A stretch of 64,000 nt of DNA, from positions 1 through 64,000 of the forward strand of contig CAZEZP010000025.1 of assembly GCA_964516435.1 (NCBI GenBank), given 5' to 3'. Both the position numbers and the translations under genes were made by a program. This DNA comes from HGW-17 sp964516435 (GTDB lineage: Bacteria > Myxococcota_A > Polyangia > HGW-17). Positions within the stretch are counted from its first letter, which is position 1. Each line of letters opens with the position of its first letter. Shown piece by piece: positions 8,843-19,300 of this stretch. A model generated the notes under the pieces. It did no database searches. It worked only from the letters and a program-made list of their open reading frames with translations, and was not told the DNA's origin.

Positions 8843-11327
8843 TAATGAAATGAATAAAAATTGCAACACGTATTTTCATTGCTGGATTGCATGTCTCGCC
8901 CTCCTTGGCGGAATCGGCCTCGCCGCGCCCGCTCCGGCCAGTGCGCAGGCCTTCCCGTTCTCCCCCACGGTGCCGGCTTTCGGCCCGGAGGCCGGAGCCT
9001 GGTTTTCCCCGTTCTCCCTCAATGCCCCATCCCACCTGCCGCGGCTGAGCGGATGGCACGCGGTCTTCTGGGCCCGGGAAGACCTGCAGGCGGACGCGCA
9101 GGCCAAGAACGTCTCCTCCGAAACCCTGTGGTTCGCCCATGAACTGCCGCTGTTCAAGGCCGCCTGCTTCGCCTCGGCTTCGGCCCTGCACGACGCGGAC
9201 GGCTACTTCGGCGGGCTCTGGGGGTTCGGCTGCGGTTGGGAGGCCGCTGCCGAATGGTCCTTCGGCCTGCGCTTCCTCGAGCGCCGCACGCCCGCACGCC
9301 CCGAGCAGGAAGGCGCCCGGGACTGGGCGGTTTCCGCCCGGTTCTCTCCCCGGGAGGATCTCTCCTTCACCTACCAGGCCGAAAGCCTCCTCATGCACCC
9401 CGTGGGCGGGCTACCGCAGGAACGCCTGCACCGGCTGGAGTTTTCCTGGGGCCGGATGAACCGGCTGTTCGCGGGCGCGCACCTCTCCGAACGCCGCCTG
9501 GATTTCTCCCTTTCAGGCGGATTCGACTTCTGGCCATACCGGGGCATCCGGCTGGCCCTTTCGGCTTCCTGGACCCGGCGCCACGACGAAGCCGTGATGG
9601 CCGGGCCGACCCCGACGCGCATCGAAACGCCCGGCGATTTCACCGTGGCCGCCAGCCTGTCGTTCCAACTGGACAATCTGGCCGTTTCCCAGGGATTCTC
9701 GCTGCCCGGCCCGACCCTGGACGCGTTCGTGCGCATCTCCTCGGAAAAGCAGGAACCCTCCCTGTTTCCCGAGGACGACTACGTGCTGCTGTTCGATTTC
9801 GCGGAAACGCCCAGCGAGGTGCGCCACGCCCGTTTCGCCCTGGCCCTTCGCGCCTGCCTGCGCGCGCCCGCCTGCCGAGGCGTCCTGCTGAAACTGGGGG
9901 AAGACGCTCCCTCCTGGGTGCAGGCCGAGGACTGGGCGATCTGGATCCGCCAATTGCGGGCGGCCGGCAAGCGTTCCTTCGTGTATGGCGCATCCTTCGG
10001 CGAAGCCGCCTACGCGCTTTCGGCCGGAGCCGACGGCATCTACATCTTTCCGGGCGGCGGAATCCGGCTGCGCGGCGTCTCTTCCCACCGTTTCTTCCTT
10101 CTGGATGCGCTCGGTCGTCTCGGAGTCGGCGCGGATTTCGTCACGGTAGGAACCTACAAGGGCACGCCCGAAACGTTCATGCGGCGTTCTCCGTCGGGAC
10201 CGGCGAACGCCCAGGCGAAATCGCTGCTCGCATCCCGCGCTGCACGCTTCGATGCCCTGGTCCTGCAGCGTCCGGGCCTGATGCCGGACCGCCTCGATGG
10301 ATACCGTTCGAAAATGGAAATCGATGCACAAAGCGCCATGGCCGAAGGTCTCGTGGATGGGCAACTGTATGCGGACCAGGTGCCGGCGGCCATTTTCCGG
10401 AAACTGGGTACCGTGGTGGGCATCCGCGATGCCGCTTCCATGGTGCCGCCGGTTCCCCGCGGCCAGGATTTCATCGCCCTGCTGGTGTTCGATGGCGAGA
10501 TCGTCACCTCCCGCCCGTCCCTGCCCAATCCCCTCACCCAAACGGGTTCGATCGAGTTGCAGAAGGCGGCAGGGGCCATTCTCGCGGCGGCGCAAAACCC
10601 CCGCGTGCGGGCCATCGTCCTGCGAATCTCCTCCCCGGGCGGATCCGCCTCGGCATCGGAAGCGCTCGGACGCGTGGTGGAGCAGGTCGCGCGGCGCAAG
10701 CCCGTCGTGGTGTCGGTAGGCGAAATGGCGGCCTCGGGCGGCTACTACATGGCAGCGGGCGCGCGGCGCATCTTCGCGTCCGAAAGTTCCTGGATCGGCT
10801 CCATCGGCGTGTTCGGCGGAAAATTCCAGATTGAAGCGCTTCTTAAAAAAATTGGAGTGAACATCGATACCCTGCGGCTCTCCCCCATGGCCGATGCGGA
10901 CGCCCCCTTCCGGCCCTACACCGACGAGGAACGGGCGGCTCTGCGGAAAAGCCTGGAATACACCTACCGGCGGTTCGTGGAAGCGGTCGCCCGCGGGCGC
11001 CATTTCACCCTGCCCGCAGCCCTGCGCCGCGCCGACGGCCGGGTGATGCCTGGAAGAACAGCTCTGCGGGAGGGACTCGTGGACGACATCGGCGCGCTGA
11101 CGGATGCCATCACCGCAGCCGCGCAGGCGGCCGGAATCCGGGCGCACGCCGCCCATGTGGCCTTGGTGTATCCGCCGCCCGAACCGATCTGGAAGAACTG
11201 GGTCAAGCGGGCCATTTCCGAAATGAATGCGCCATCGCCGGGATTCTCCGTTTTTTCCTCCCTGTTCCTTCCGGGGCCCTGGGCGCTGTGGCCCGAGATG
11301 CCAGTGCCCTCCTCCGGTTCGTTCTGA
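8835..11327 (+). CDS. sppA: SppA-type serine protease (signal peptide peptidase) with long exported N-terminal domain
   Basis: An 830-residue protein. It has an N-terminal signal peptide (WIACLALLGGIGLAAPAPASAQA). About 250 residues follow with alternating aromatic/hydrophobic strands (FGGLWGFGCGWEAAAEWSFG, LSGGFDFWPY), reminiscent of a beta-barrel or beta-sandwich. Then come two tandem ClpP/crotonase-fold SppA halves. The expected dyad is Lys442 (VGTYKGTPETFM) and Ser634 (EMAASGGYYMAAGA), 192 residues apart, close to E. coli SppA (Lys209/Ser409). SppA enzymes degrade cleaved signal peptides at the membrane. Normal length is about 300 or 620 residues, so the N-terminal domain is extra. Start is uncertain: an ATG five codons later (8850) lies clear of lipB. 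The C-terminal 40 residues are Pro/Trp-rich and not assigned. Confidence 0.88.
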   Translation: MRDNEMNKNCNTYFHCWIACLALLGGIGLAAPAPASAQAFPFSPTVPAFGPEAGAWFSPFSLNAPSHLPRLSGWHAVFWAREDLQADAQAKNVSSETLWFAHELPLFKAACFASASALHDADGYFGGLWGFGCGWEAAAEWSFGLRFLERRTPARPEQEGARDWAVSARFSPREDLSFTYQAESLLMHPVGGLPQERLHRLEFSWGRMNRLFAGAHLSERRLDFSLSGGFDFWPYRGIRLALSASWTRRHDEAVMAGPTPTRIETPGDFTVAASLSFQLDNLAVSQGFSLPGPTLDAFVRISSEKQEPSLFPEDDYVLLFDFAETPSEVRHARFALALRACLRAPACRGVLLKLGEDAPSWVQAEDWAIWIRQLRAAGKRSFVYGASFGEAAYALSAGADGIYIFPGGGIRLRGVSSHRFFLLDALGRLGVGADFVTVGTYKGTPETFMRRSPSGPANAQAKSLLASRAARFDALVLQRPGLMPDRLDGYRSKMEIDAQSAMAEGLVDGQLYADQVPAAIFRKLGTVVGIRDAASMVPPVPRGQDFIALLVFDGEIVTSRPSLPNPLTQTGSIELQKAAGAILAAAQNPRVRAIVLRISSPGGSASASEALGRVVEQVARRKPVVVSVGEMAASGGYYMAAGARRIFASESSWIGSIGVFGGKFQIEALLKKIGVNIDTLRLSPMADADAPFRPYTDEERAALRKSLEYTYRRFVEAVARGRHFTLPAALRRADGRVMPGRTALREGLVDDIGALTDAITAAAQAAGIRAHAAHVALVYPPPEPIWKNWVKRAISEMNAPSPGFSVFSSLFLPGPWALWPEMPVPSSGSF

Positions 11328-11360
11328 GTTCCGGCAACTGGAAAAACATGGAAATCCTGT

Positions 11361-11389
11361 TTGAATGAAGCGAGTTTTGGGGCTACACT
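11361..11389 (+). promoter_or_regulatory. Sigma-70-like promoter of the MopE-repeat lipoprotein
   Basis: TTGAAT (11361-11366), a 17-base spacer, TACACT (11384-11389). The predicted start is near 11396, giving a leader of about 60 bases. GGAGG with good spacing precedes the ATG at 11458. The -35 context TTGAATGAA is identical to that of the next promoter downstream at 13231. Confidence 0.55.
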
Positions 11390-11457
11390 GAAGTGCGGAT
11401 TCGCATGAGCGGGACAGTATGGAGCCATCCCCTTTTGGCGGCCTGGAGGAAGAAATC

Positions 11458-13229
11458 ATGAAAACGAAATGCTGGCTTCTCGTCGTCTTGGCAACCTCGC
11501 TTCTCCTGGCGGTTTCCGGCTGCGCCGGCGGCGGCAAGGCGAAAACGAAGGAAAACTGCAGCAACCTGCTCGATGACGACGGCGACACCTTCATCGACTG
11601 CCAGGACGCCGACTGCATCGACGATCCCCACTGCGCCAGCGTGGAAAACTGCAGCAACGGAACCGATGACGACGGCGACGGCGCCGTGGACTGCGACGAC
11701 TCCGACTGCGCGGCCGCGGCCTTCTGCCAGCAGCACGTGGAAAACTGCAGCAACGGAACCGATGACGACGGCGATGGTGCCGTGGACTGCGACGATGCCG
11801 ACTGCGAATCGAATTCCGCCTGCCAGGAAACGGAGAACTGCGCCAACGGCATCGACGACGACGGCGACGGCGCCGCGGACTGCGACGACGTGGACTGCGC
11901 CGCCCACATCTCCTGCCAGCCTATCGAAATCTGTTCCAACAGCGCCGACGACGACGGCGACGGGCTCACCGACTGCGCCGATCCCGACTGCGCCGGGCAA
12001 ATCGGCCCCAACGGCGGCACCTGCGAAACCACGGAAACACGCTGCGCCGACAACTACGACAACGACGGCGACGGGCTCACCGACTGCGCCGATTCCAATT
12101 GCGTCAATGCCGTGAACTGCCAGGGCACCCCGGAAATCTGCAACAACGGCACCGATGACGACGGCGATACCTACATCGACTGCGCCGATGCGGAATGCGC
12201 CGGCCGCCAGGGTCCCGGCGGCGGCACCTGCCAGATGCCGGAATCCAACTGCCAGGACACCTACGACAACGACGGCGACGGGCTCACCGACTGCCTCGAC
12301 CCCAACTGCTCCGGTGCTCCGGGATGCCAGGTGATTCCGGAGAACTGCACCAACAGCGCCGATGACGACGGCGACGGCATGATCGACTGCGCCGATCCCG
12401 ACTGCATCGGCCAGCCCGGCCCCGGCGGCTGCGTATGCCAGGCCACGGAAACCACCTGCAGCGATGGATGCGACAACGACCGCGACGGGCTCATCGACTG
12501 CCGCGATCCCCACTGCGTGAACCGCACCGGCCCGGGCAACATCACCTGCGAGGCCAACGAGACCCGCTGCACCGACGGCGGAGACAACGACGGCGACGGG
12601 CTCACCGACTGCGCCGATACCGACTGCGGATCCAACCCCGCCTGCATGCCCACGTGCAACCGGGATTACGTGTACTGGGATTCCCCCGCATCCTGCCCCA
12701 CCGGCACCAAGTGCGGCCTGAATACGGCGCTCACCCCCACGTGCCTGGCCGACAGTTCCTTCTCCACCACCAACTTCTACGAGCCCTGCGGCCCGTCCAA
12801 CAAATGCCCCTTCGGCTCCATCTGCGTGAACCTGGGCGAAGGCAACATCTGCTCGCCCCTGTGCGACCAGTACAACAACCCGATGCAGCACGAGTGCCCT
12901 TCCAGCGGCCTGTGCGCCTATCTGCTCACGGGAACCGATTTCGGCCTGTGCAAGGATGTGGACCCCTGCAACGTGGTGGCCAATTCGGGCTGTCCCTCAA
13001 TTACACCTGCCAGTTGCTGGGCGACACCTACTGCCTGCCGAATTCCTGGGCTACCGTGCCCACGGGCGGCGACTGCTCGGTGGACCTGTGCCAGGGCACC
13101 AACGCATGCGTCTATAATGGCACCAGTTATCTGTGCTACCGCACCTGCCTGCTGGCCAGCCCCTCATGCAACACAGGGCAGACATGCGTGAATGTCGGCC
13201 ATGCAACTGTTGGCGTTTGTTATCCATAG
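11458..13229 (+). CDS. MopE-repeat Cys-rich surface lipoprotein, interrupted by a one-base frameshift
   Basis: A secreted lipoprotein. The start MKTKCWLLVV follows GGAGGAAGAAATC and the lipobox is AVSGC (Cys about residue 21). Eleven acidic Cys-containing repeats of about 32 residues follow (pattern ENCxNxxDDDGDGxxDCxDxDC), then a Cys-rich C-terminal region. The DxDxDG loops resemble Ca-binding thrombospondin type 3/EF-like loops, so calcium binding is likely but inferred. As written, the frame ends at 13191 (577 residues) with a Cys-poor Arg/Ala tail. Shifting frame at the CCC run around 12994-12996 restores LNYTCQLLGDTYCLPNSW and continues Cys-rich to GVCYP at 13229 (about 590 residues). 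The lost base is either a sequencing error or a true mutation. Function is probably adhesion or surface structure. Confidence 0.8.
11551..12651 (+). repeat. Eleven tandem MopE-type repeats (about 93-105 bp each)
   Basis: In-gene repeats each encode a unit starting E-N/I/T-C, passing through DDDGDG or DNDGDG and D-C, and ending at a third or fourth Cys. Units 2 and 3 are nearly identical in DNA (ENCSNGTDDDGDGAVDCDD twice). Later units alternate between a short form and a longer form with GPxGGxC inserts. The near-identity of neighbours suggests recent duplication and makes the region prone to copy-number change and misassembly. Confidence 0.85.
12991..13000 (+). other. Frameshift point in the MopE-repeat gene
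   Basis: The sequence TGTCCCTCAA reads Cys-Pro-Ser in the upstream frame. One extra C in the CCC run would give Cys-Pro-Leu-Asn-Tyr-Thr-Cys and join the upstream Cys-rich frame to the downstream one. The coding character switches exactly here: Cys-rich downstream in one frame, Arg/Ala-rich nonsense in the other. Confidence 0.72.
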
Positions 13230-13230
13230 G

Positions 13231-13259
13231 TTGAATGAATCATTAACTTCAATGATAAT
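13231..13259 (+). promoter_or_regulatory. Sigma-70-like promoter directly before the PPC-domain lipoprotein
   Basis: TTGAAT (13231-13236), a 17-base spacer, GATAAT (13254-13259). The predicted start, about 13266, falls after the first in-frame ATG at 13263. The real initiation codon is therefore probably the second ATG at 13275, with a very short leader. This is the best promoter match in the window. Confidence 0.6.
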
Positions 13260-13274
13260 AGAATGAGAATAAAA

Positions 13275-15368
13275 ATGAGAATAAAAAGTAGTATTTTAGT
13301 TTCATTTGGACTTATCCTTTTGGCATGCCAACCGACCAGCAAGAACAAGGGAGAACCGCCGGCGTTCGTCACCGGGCCCGGCACCCATGAAGTGTACGTG
13401 GGCACCGAACTGACGGTCCAGGTGACGGCATCGGACCCGGATTCCCCCGATCTCGAATTTTCATTTTCGGCTCCCACCATCGCCGACTGGCAAACGCGCC
13501 CGAATCCGCCCACGTTCACAAAATCGGGTCCGCAGTCGGCCTACTTCCGCTTCACGCCGACCGCATCCGACGTGGGCGATCACTTCATCGAACTGGCGGT
13601 TTCCGATGGAAAACACCGCACCACGGGCGTGCTCACGGTGCGCGTGCAGGCTTCCACGGGCTCCAACCCCTACCCCGTGTTCGTGGCACCGCTGGGCTCC
13701 GGCACCACGCTGGACCTGGAACAGTCCTCGTGCTTTTCCATCCAGGTCCAGGTGGAAGACGCCGATTCGCCCGCCGTGGACGTGACCATGGAAGACCCCA
13801 TAACCGATGGATACGAGCTCCAGATGAACGCGGGGGCGTTTTCCGGCACCTTCTCGTGGTGTCCCTCGCCCAAGCAACTGGAGGCGGGGGACCGCTTCAC
13901 GCTCAACCTCAAGGCCGACGATCGGGAGGGACACGTGACGTTCAAGCGCTACACCCTGCTGGTCCGGGCGCCGCTGGAAACACAATGCCCTGGCGCCGCG
14001 CCGTCCATCGTGCACTCCGCAATGGCCAGCCTGTCCACCATCACCGATATTCCCGTGGAATTCACGGTCACGGATGATGCGGGCGTGTTTTCGCCACCCG
14101 TGGTCTATTATTCATCGACACTCACCGATCCAGGCAATTACTACATCGGCGATTTGATCCCCGTGACGGCATCCCTCGTTTCGGGCACACCCGCAAGCGG
14201 CCAGTACCGGGCCCTGATTCCCAACCCTGTGGTAAACCTCAACCCGGGCGACACCGGCACCCTCTACTATGTCATCGAAGCCACCGACGACGACGATACG
14301 GCCGGCAAATGCGACCACCGCACGCTGGTGCCGTCGCCAGGCATGTTTTCGACCACGGTGACACGCCCCACGGGCACGGTGACGGGCGGCGGCCTGTGCG
14401 CGCCCTGCACGGCGGACATCCAGTGCGGAGGGCCCAACGATGCCTGCGTCGTGCTCGGCGGGGGGCAGCAGCGCTGTCTGGTGGATTGCCAGGACGATCC
14501 AGACGGGTGCCCTGAAGGCACCTCTTGTTCGGTTGGACCTCTCGTGGGCGTTTCCGGCACCACGCGCCGGCAGTGCGTTCCCCTGGCCGGCCGCTGCGCG
14601 TCCACCACGCCCTGCACGCCCGATGCCCACGAGGAAGACGACGCCCTGTCGAATTCCCTGCCGGCTCTGGCAGAAGGCACGCTGAACGAACTCACCATGT
14701 GCATGGACCCGCTCACGGCTCAGGCCGATCCCGACTGGTTCCGCTTCGTGCTGAGCCAGTCCTCGCTGGTTCTGCTGGAAATCCAGTTCATGCATGCCCA
14801 GGGGGATCTCGACATGCGCCTGCGCGACTCCCAGAACCAGGTGCTGGACCGTTCCATGTCGGTCACCAACAACGAAACCATCGTGACCTGTCTGACCCCG
14901 GGAACCTATTATCTGGAAGTGTTTACCTGGGACGAGGACGTCTTAGTCCCCTACAGCCTGGTATATGAAACCGCGCCCGACAGTTGCTGCCAGGCCGACG
15001 AATGGGAGCCCAACGACGATGCGGCCCACGCCATTCCCGTGCAATCCGGGGACATTCTGGACAACCTGTCCATCTGCATGTGGGACACCGACTGGTTTTC
15101 CATCAGCCTGCGCGCCAACGAATACCTGAGCGTGGAAATGCTCTTCGACCAGCGTTCGGACAGCGAGGACATCGATGTCTACGTCATCGGCCCCAACGGC
15201 TCCACCGTGCTGACGCCCTGTTGTAATGCCAACAACGGCCAGAGTTCGACACCCAACGAATCCCTGCTGTTCCAGGCGCCCGCCGCCGGCACCTATTATG
15301 TCCGGGTCGAAGGGTTCCTGGATGCCGAAAATCCCAATTACATGATTTCCTTCGAAACGACGCTCTGA
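13275..15368 (+). CDS. Surface lipoprotein with Ig/cadherin-like and PPC domains
   Basis: A 697-residue lipoprotein (SSILVSFGLILLACQ, lipobox LLAC). The N-terminal part holds two cadherin/Ig-like beta domains (VTASDPDSPDLEFSF and VQVEDADSPAVDVTME) and then a third beta domain. A Cys-rich knot with CAPCTADIQCGG follows at the centre. Two pre-peptidase C-terminal (PPC) domains end the chain, recognisable from DPDWFRFVLSQSS...TCLTPGTYYLEVFTW and DTDWFSISLRANEY...PAAGTYYVRVEG. PPC domains commonly occur in exported proteases, but no protease domain is present here. An ATG at 13263 would add MRIK; ATGAGAATAAAA is directly repeated there, and the promoter position favours 13275. Surface display is inferred. 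Confidence 0.8.
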   Translation: MRIKSSILVSFGLILLACQPTSKNKGEPPAFVTGPGTHEVYVGTELTVQVTASDPDSPDLEFSFSAPTIADWQTRPNPPTFTKSGPQSAYFRFTPTASDVGDHFIELAVSDGKHRTTGVLTVRVQASTGSNPYPVFVAPLGSGTTLDLEQSSCFSIQVQVEDADSPAVDVTMEDPITDGYELQMNAGAFSGTFSWCPSPKQLEAGDRFTLNLKADDREGHVTFKRYTLLVRAPLETQCPGAAPSIVHSAMASLSTITDIPVEFTVTDDAGVFSPPVVYYSSTLTDPGNYYIGDLIPVTASLVSGTPASGQYRALIPNPVVNLNPGDTGTLYYVIEATDDDDTAGKCDHRTLVPSPGMFSTTVTRPTGTVTGGGLCAPCTADIQCGGPNDACVVLGGGQQRCLVDCQDDPDGCPEGTSCSVGPLVGVSGTTRRQCVPLAGRCASTTPCTPDAHEEDDALSNSLPALAEGTLNELTMCMDPLTAQADPDWFRFVLSQSSLVLLEIQFMHAQGDLDMRLRDSQNQVLDRSMSVTNNETIVTCLTPGTYYLEVFTWDEDVLVPYSLVYETAPDSCCQADEWEPNDDAAHAIPVQSGDILDNLSICMWDTDWFSISLRANEYLSVEMLFDQRSDSEDIDVYVIGPNGSTVLTPCCNANNGQSSTPNESLLFQAPAAGTYYVRVEGFLDAENPNYMISFETTL

Positions 15369-15374
15369 AAAGCC

Positions 15375-15908
15375 ATGCGTATCACCTGCCCTGCCTGCCA
15401 GTGGACGGTTTTTGAAATCATGGAACTCTGCCCCAACTGCGGAGCCAGCCTCCCGGCTCCGGAAGGGACGGCTTCTGTACAGCAACCATCCAGAAGCATG
15501 GATGCCGCTCGCCGGATTCTCCGCGCATGCGAGGGAATGCGCGGAATGCCAAAAATTCATATAGCCCCCGACATCTCCGAAAAACGCATGCGCAATGCCC
15601 GCGAGCATTTCGGAATACCGGCAGAAGAAGAAGTTTTCCTGCTGTACGACGATACGTTCTTCGGCAGCAACAAACTGGGGCTTGCCATCACTTCGTGGGG
15701 CATCCGCTGGAAAAACATCGAGCAGGTCCCGACGCGCCGCCAGAGCCTCTCGTGGGAAGAACTGACCCGAACCCCCTTCAAAATCGACGGCCATGGACTG
15801 TATTTCCAGAAGGATGTCGTCGTCAACATGTCGGGATTGGGTGTGGCGCTCTGGCGGGAACGCTTCCTGGAGATGCTAATTCAACTGGGATTTGTGCCTT
15901 CCCCCTGA
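15375..15908 (+). CDS. Zinc-ribbon protein with PH-like domain
   Basis: A 177-residue cytoplasmic protein starting six bases after the preceding stop. The N-terminus is a zinc ribbon: CPAC at residues 5-8 and CPNC at about 19-22. After a linker there is a domain running from MPKIHIAPDISEKRM to the end, with LLYDDTFFGSNKLGLAITSW and GIRWKN. That pattern matches small bacterial PH-like domains, in which a protein turns on its own reporter-like strand (compare YokE-type). No catalytic motif is present. No Shine-Dalgarno is obvious; coupling to the lipoprotein gene is likely. Function unknown. Confidence 0.68.
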   Translation: MRITCPACQWTVFEIMELCPNCGASLPAPEGTASVQQPSRSMDAARRILRACEGMRGMPKIHIAPDISEKRMRNAREHFGIPAEEEVFLLYDDTFFGSNKLGLAITSWGIRWKNIEQVPTRRQSLSWEELTRTPFKIDGHGLYFQKDVVVNMSGLGVALWRERFLEMLIQLGFVPSP

Positions 15909-16320
15909 CCTCCCGACACCGCCCGTTTTCATTTCCTTTCATCATCGAAAAACCATCACGAATCCGCCAGTATCAATATTGAAATCTCCAAAATCAATCA
16001 GTTTCCCGCGGTAGGCTATTTACAAAAACATGTTTCCCGCGGTTGCCGAAATGCTGAAAACACCAAGACAATTGCCTTTCGGAAAAAAATGCACCGCTGG
16101 CCGGCCACGATGCATGCCGCTCTTTTGGCCCTCCTGACGGGTGAAAATGCCGCTCTGCACCTGCAAAAGGGGAAAACCACCCGTCTCCGCTTCCCTTTGC
16201 AGTAGAAACTGCCGGGCGTGAAAAGGACGGATGTCATTCCCTTGCCGGGTTTTTCAGACGATTCGAATGGGAAATGGAGAAAAGGATGAAAGAGGGATGA
16301 GCCGCGCGGTTACGACAGGA
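15909..16320. other. Intergenic region with a 12-base direct repeat
   Basis: A convergent gap of 412 bases. GTTTCCCGCGGT occurs at 16001-16012 and again at 16032-16043, 31 bases apart (about three helical turns), so it could be a paired protein-binding site. Short frames here lack codon bias and ribosome sites. A TGGCCGGCCA palindrome lies near 16096. No terminator with a T-run was found for either flanking gene. Confidence 0.4.
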
Positions 16321-19300
16321 CTACAGGTCGGTGTAGTCGGCCCACTCGAGCATGCGGGTCAGACCGCGCACCATTTCGAGGTTGTCGATGTACCTGACGT
16401 ACGCGCGGCGGGCCACCTGCAGAGCATCGTAATTGGTGGTGGTGGGGTTGTTGTTGTACGCCGTCTCGGCCGCCTGGAAGCGATTGAGCAGGTACTGGGC
16501 GTAATCCAGCATCCGGGAGCCGATGCTCACATGGAAGGTGGCACCATTTTGCACCTCGTCGTCGTAGCGCAGGGCCACGAAGACCTTGTGGCTGATGGGA
16601 TCCTCGAACTCCACGATCATGTTCGGGTTCAGGTGCGAGAAGTCGATGCCTTCGCCCTCGCCCTTCACGTAGATGCGGGACTTGTCGATGAAGGCCTGGC
16701 TGTAGTTCATGGGGAACATGGCCATGCCCAGCACAGCCGCGTACAGTTGCACCGTGAAGGTGTTGTTGGGATACAGCGTGGCGAGCGGCGTTCCACCCAC
16801 CGTGGAGCAGCGCGGTGCGCCGAGGTCGGCCGCATAGGGATGCTCGACCTTGGTGGCCACCGGCACGTTGGTGCCGTTGACGTTCATGGTCTGGATCTGG
16901 CACACCACCGGCGCGATGCGGTCGAAGTCGTTGGTCTGGATGCCCGCGAAGTAGTCCAGGATCTGGTTCGGGAAGAGACGCGCGAAGTTGATCGTGTACA
17001 TGCGCTTGTCTTCCTGGGTGTCGCGGCCCATGAAGTTGTTGGTGGCCTCGGCCAGGTACTGGATGGCCAGCGGACGATCGAAGAACTGGCCGCGGCGCAG
17101 GATCTTCATGTACCACTCGTAGCCGTAGTCGAAGTCCCAGGTGTCGTCGATGTATTTGCCGGCGATGATCGGCACGAAGAATTCGCAGTCGGAGCCGGGG
17201 CCGAAGCCGCTGCAGTACTGCTGCTCATCCGTGTTGAGCTGGTAGTAGGTCTCGCCGGAGGGCGACGTCACCTGCTGGTAGTAGCCCGGAGAAGGCATGG
17301 TCAGCACGCGCATGAACATGGAGAAGGCGTCCGCCACGGCGGCCGTCCAGAAGCCCCAGCCGTTGACCGGGTCGGTGAACAGTTGCTCCACCACGTGGTC
17401 GCCGCCCAGGATGGGTCCGTAGATGTCCTGGAACAGGCCCAGGTACAGGGCATAGTATTGCGCATGGTTCTGCGGCACGTCGAAGTAGCGCTCCGCGATA
17501 CGGCCCACATAGGCGCCTTCGTCCCAGCCCCAGGTGTAGCGGCCGCGGGAGAAGTTGTTGAAGATGTAATATTCTTCATACATCTCGATGAGGGCTTCGG
17601 TAATCTCGTACAGGTCGGCGCCCTTGTCGAAGTAGTTGCAGCCCAACTGGGACTGGCGGAACTCGTCAGAGCAGAACCCGTACGGAATCATCAGGCGCGG
17701 GCCCTGGGTGTCCAGGCGCTGGTCGGTGTGGCGCAGGTCGTTGAGGGAGTTGTAGATGATCCAGTTGTTGGGCACCCAGTCGCGGTTGGATTCAGACAAG
17801 TCCGCGAAATCCTGGAAGCGGGTGTAGTGCACGGCCTGGGGCGGCATCGTCCAGATCATGGCCGTCGGCCAGCCCCACTCGGAGAAGTTCTGCACCGCAC
17901 GCAGACCGTTGATGTCATTGCCCACCTGCTTGAAGACCTGGCGCAGGCCACCATAGGTGTAGTTGATCGCGGCATAGTCGTAGCGGCCCAGTTTCATGAA
18001 GTCGGAGTTGAACTTCGCGCCGTAGTCCATGATGGAGGTGTAGGCGTAGTCTTCCAGGCGGTTCTCGATTTCATACTGGGTGATGGGGTCGGTCGTACGC
18101 GGACCGGTGGTGCCGTCGTGGCGGCGCACTTCCCAGTAGCGGTCATAGAAGTTCATCGCGTCGTAGGAACCCTTGAAGTTGTGGCGCAGGCCCATGTTGT
18201 GGCCCATTTCGTGGACCGTGGTGCCCACGTAGACCTCGGCGCGCAGGGCTTCGTAGATCTTCTGGCCGCATTCCCAGCCGCCCTGGCCGTCGTCCCAGGT
18301 GCCGCCGCAATGCGTGTCGAGCAGTTCCTTGGCCACGCCGTAGGAAGCGGGATCCTCGAAGGGCACGAACTCGGTGTACATGACGCAGCCGCGCTGGGCG
18401 AAGTGCTTGTACTTCAGGTTGTTGATGGCGCGGGCATACTTGAGGTTGAGCGTGGTCAGCGGCGACACCTTGGCGCGGATGGTGGAACCATACGGCAGGG
18501 AACCGGCGTCGGTGTTGAGCGGATCATAGCCGGCGGCCTGCAGCGTGGCAGCGGAGTTGAGCAGCACGTCGCGGGTCATCAGGCGATCCTCGATCGGGGT
18601 GTTGCGCAGGCGGTTGAGCCGGGAATAGCCGGGATAGTAGCCCGTGCCATCGCCGAACGCGCCGGACTGGGCCAGCGCCTTGAGGCGACGGTCGACGGAA
18701 GCCTTGAAGGCGGCATCGCCCTGGTTGAGCACCAGCGGGGCCTCGGGGGCCAGGCCGTGCGACCAGGAGGTATCCATGTTGTTGAACAGGTGGCGCAGGC
18801 GATCCTGCGTCCAGACTTCACCCGTGCGCTGCCAGTTGTACTGTTTTTCCTTCAGTCCGCCGGTGACGCTCTTGCCCTTCACGCCCAGGGTGTGCATCTC
18901 GGCCCACACCGCCTGGTAGTCGCCGCGCAGGAAGGGATCCCACACGAAGTTGTCGTCGGTGAGCAGGCGCACGACGTCGCGGGCATAGGCGGCATAGGAA
19001 TCCAGCGGAGCGCCGTAGATGTTGGCCACCATGGAGATGGATTCGCCGGTCAGGGGATCCGGCAACGGCGGGCCATAGCCCAGCGGCGAGGACTGCTGAG
19101 GAGCATCCACCCACACCACCTGCGGGAAGCGGATATCGCCCAGGCGCACGTCCTTTTCGCAGACGACCTGGCGGTTGGATCCATAGGCATACCACGTACG
19201 GGTGTCATCCTTGGCGACATACGGGCACAGCATCACGGACTGCATGGGCTGGCCGTTGGGGCCGTTGCGGTTCACGCCCAACTTGTCCAGCCACTGGTTG

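Noticed and set aside
9513..12053. Antisense frame of about 846 codons opposite sppA and the MopE gene.
   Set aside because: It is generated by biased codons and the repeat region; it gives SQSxxPSPSSS low-complexity runs.
16016..16237. A 73-codon minus-strand frame in the gap after the zinc-ribbon gene.
   Set aside because: Its composition is Cys/Arg/Phe-rich with no ribosome site and no coupling to neighbours.
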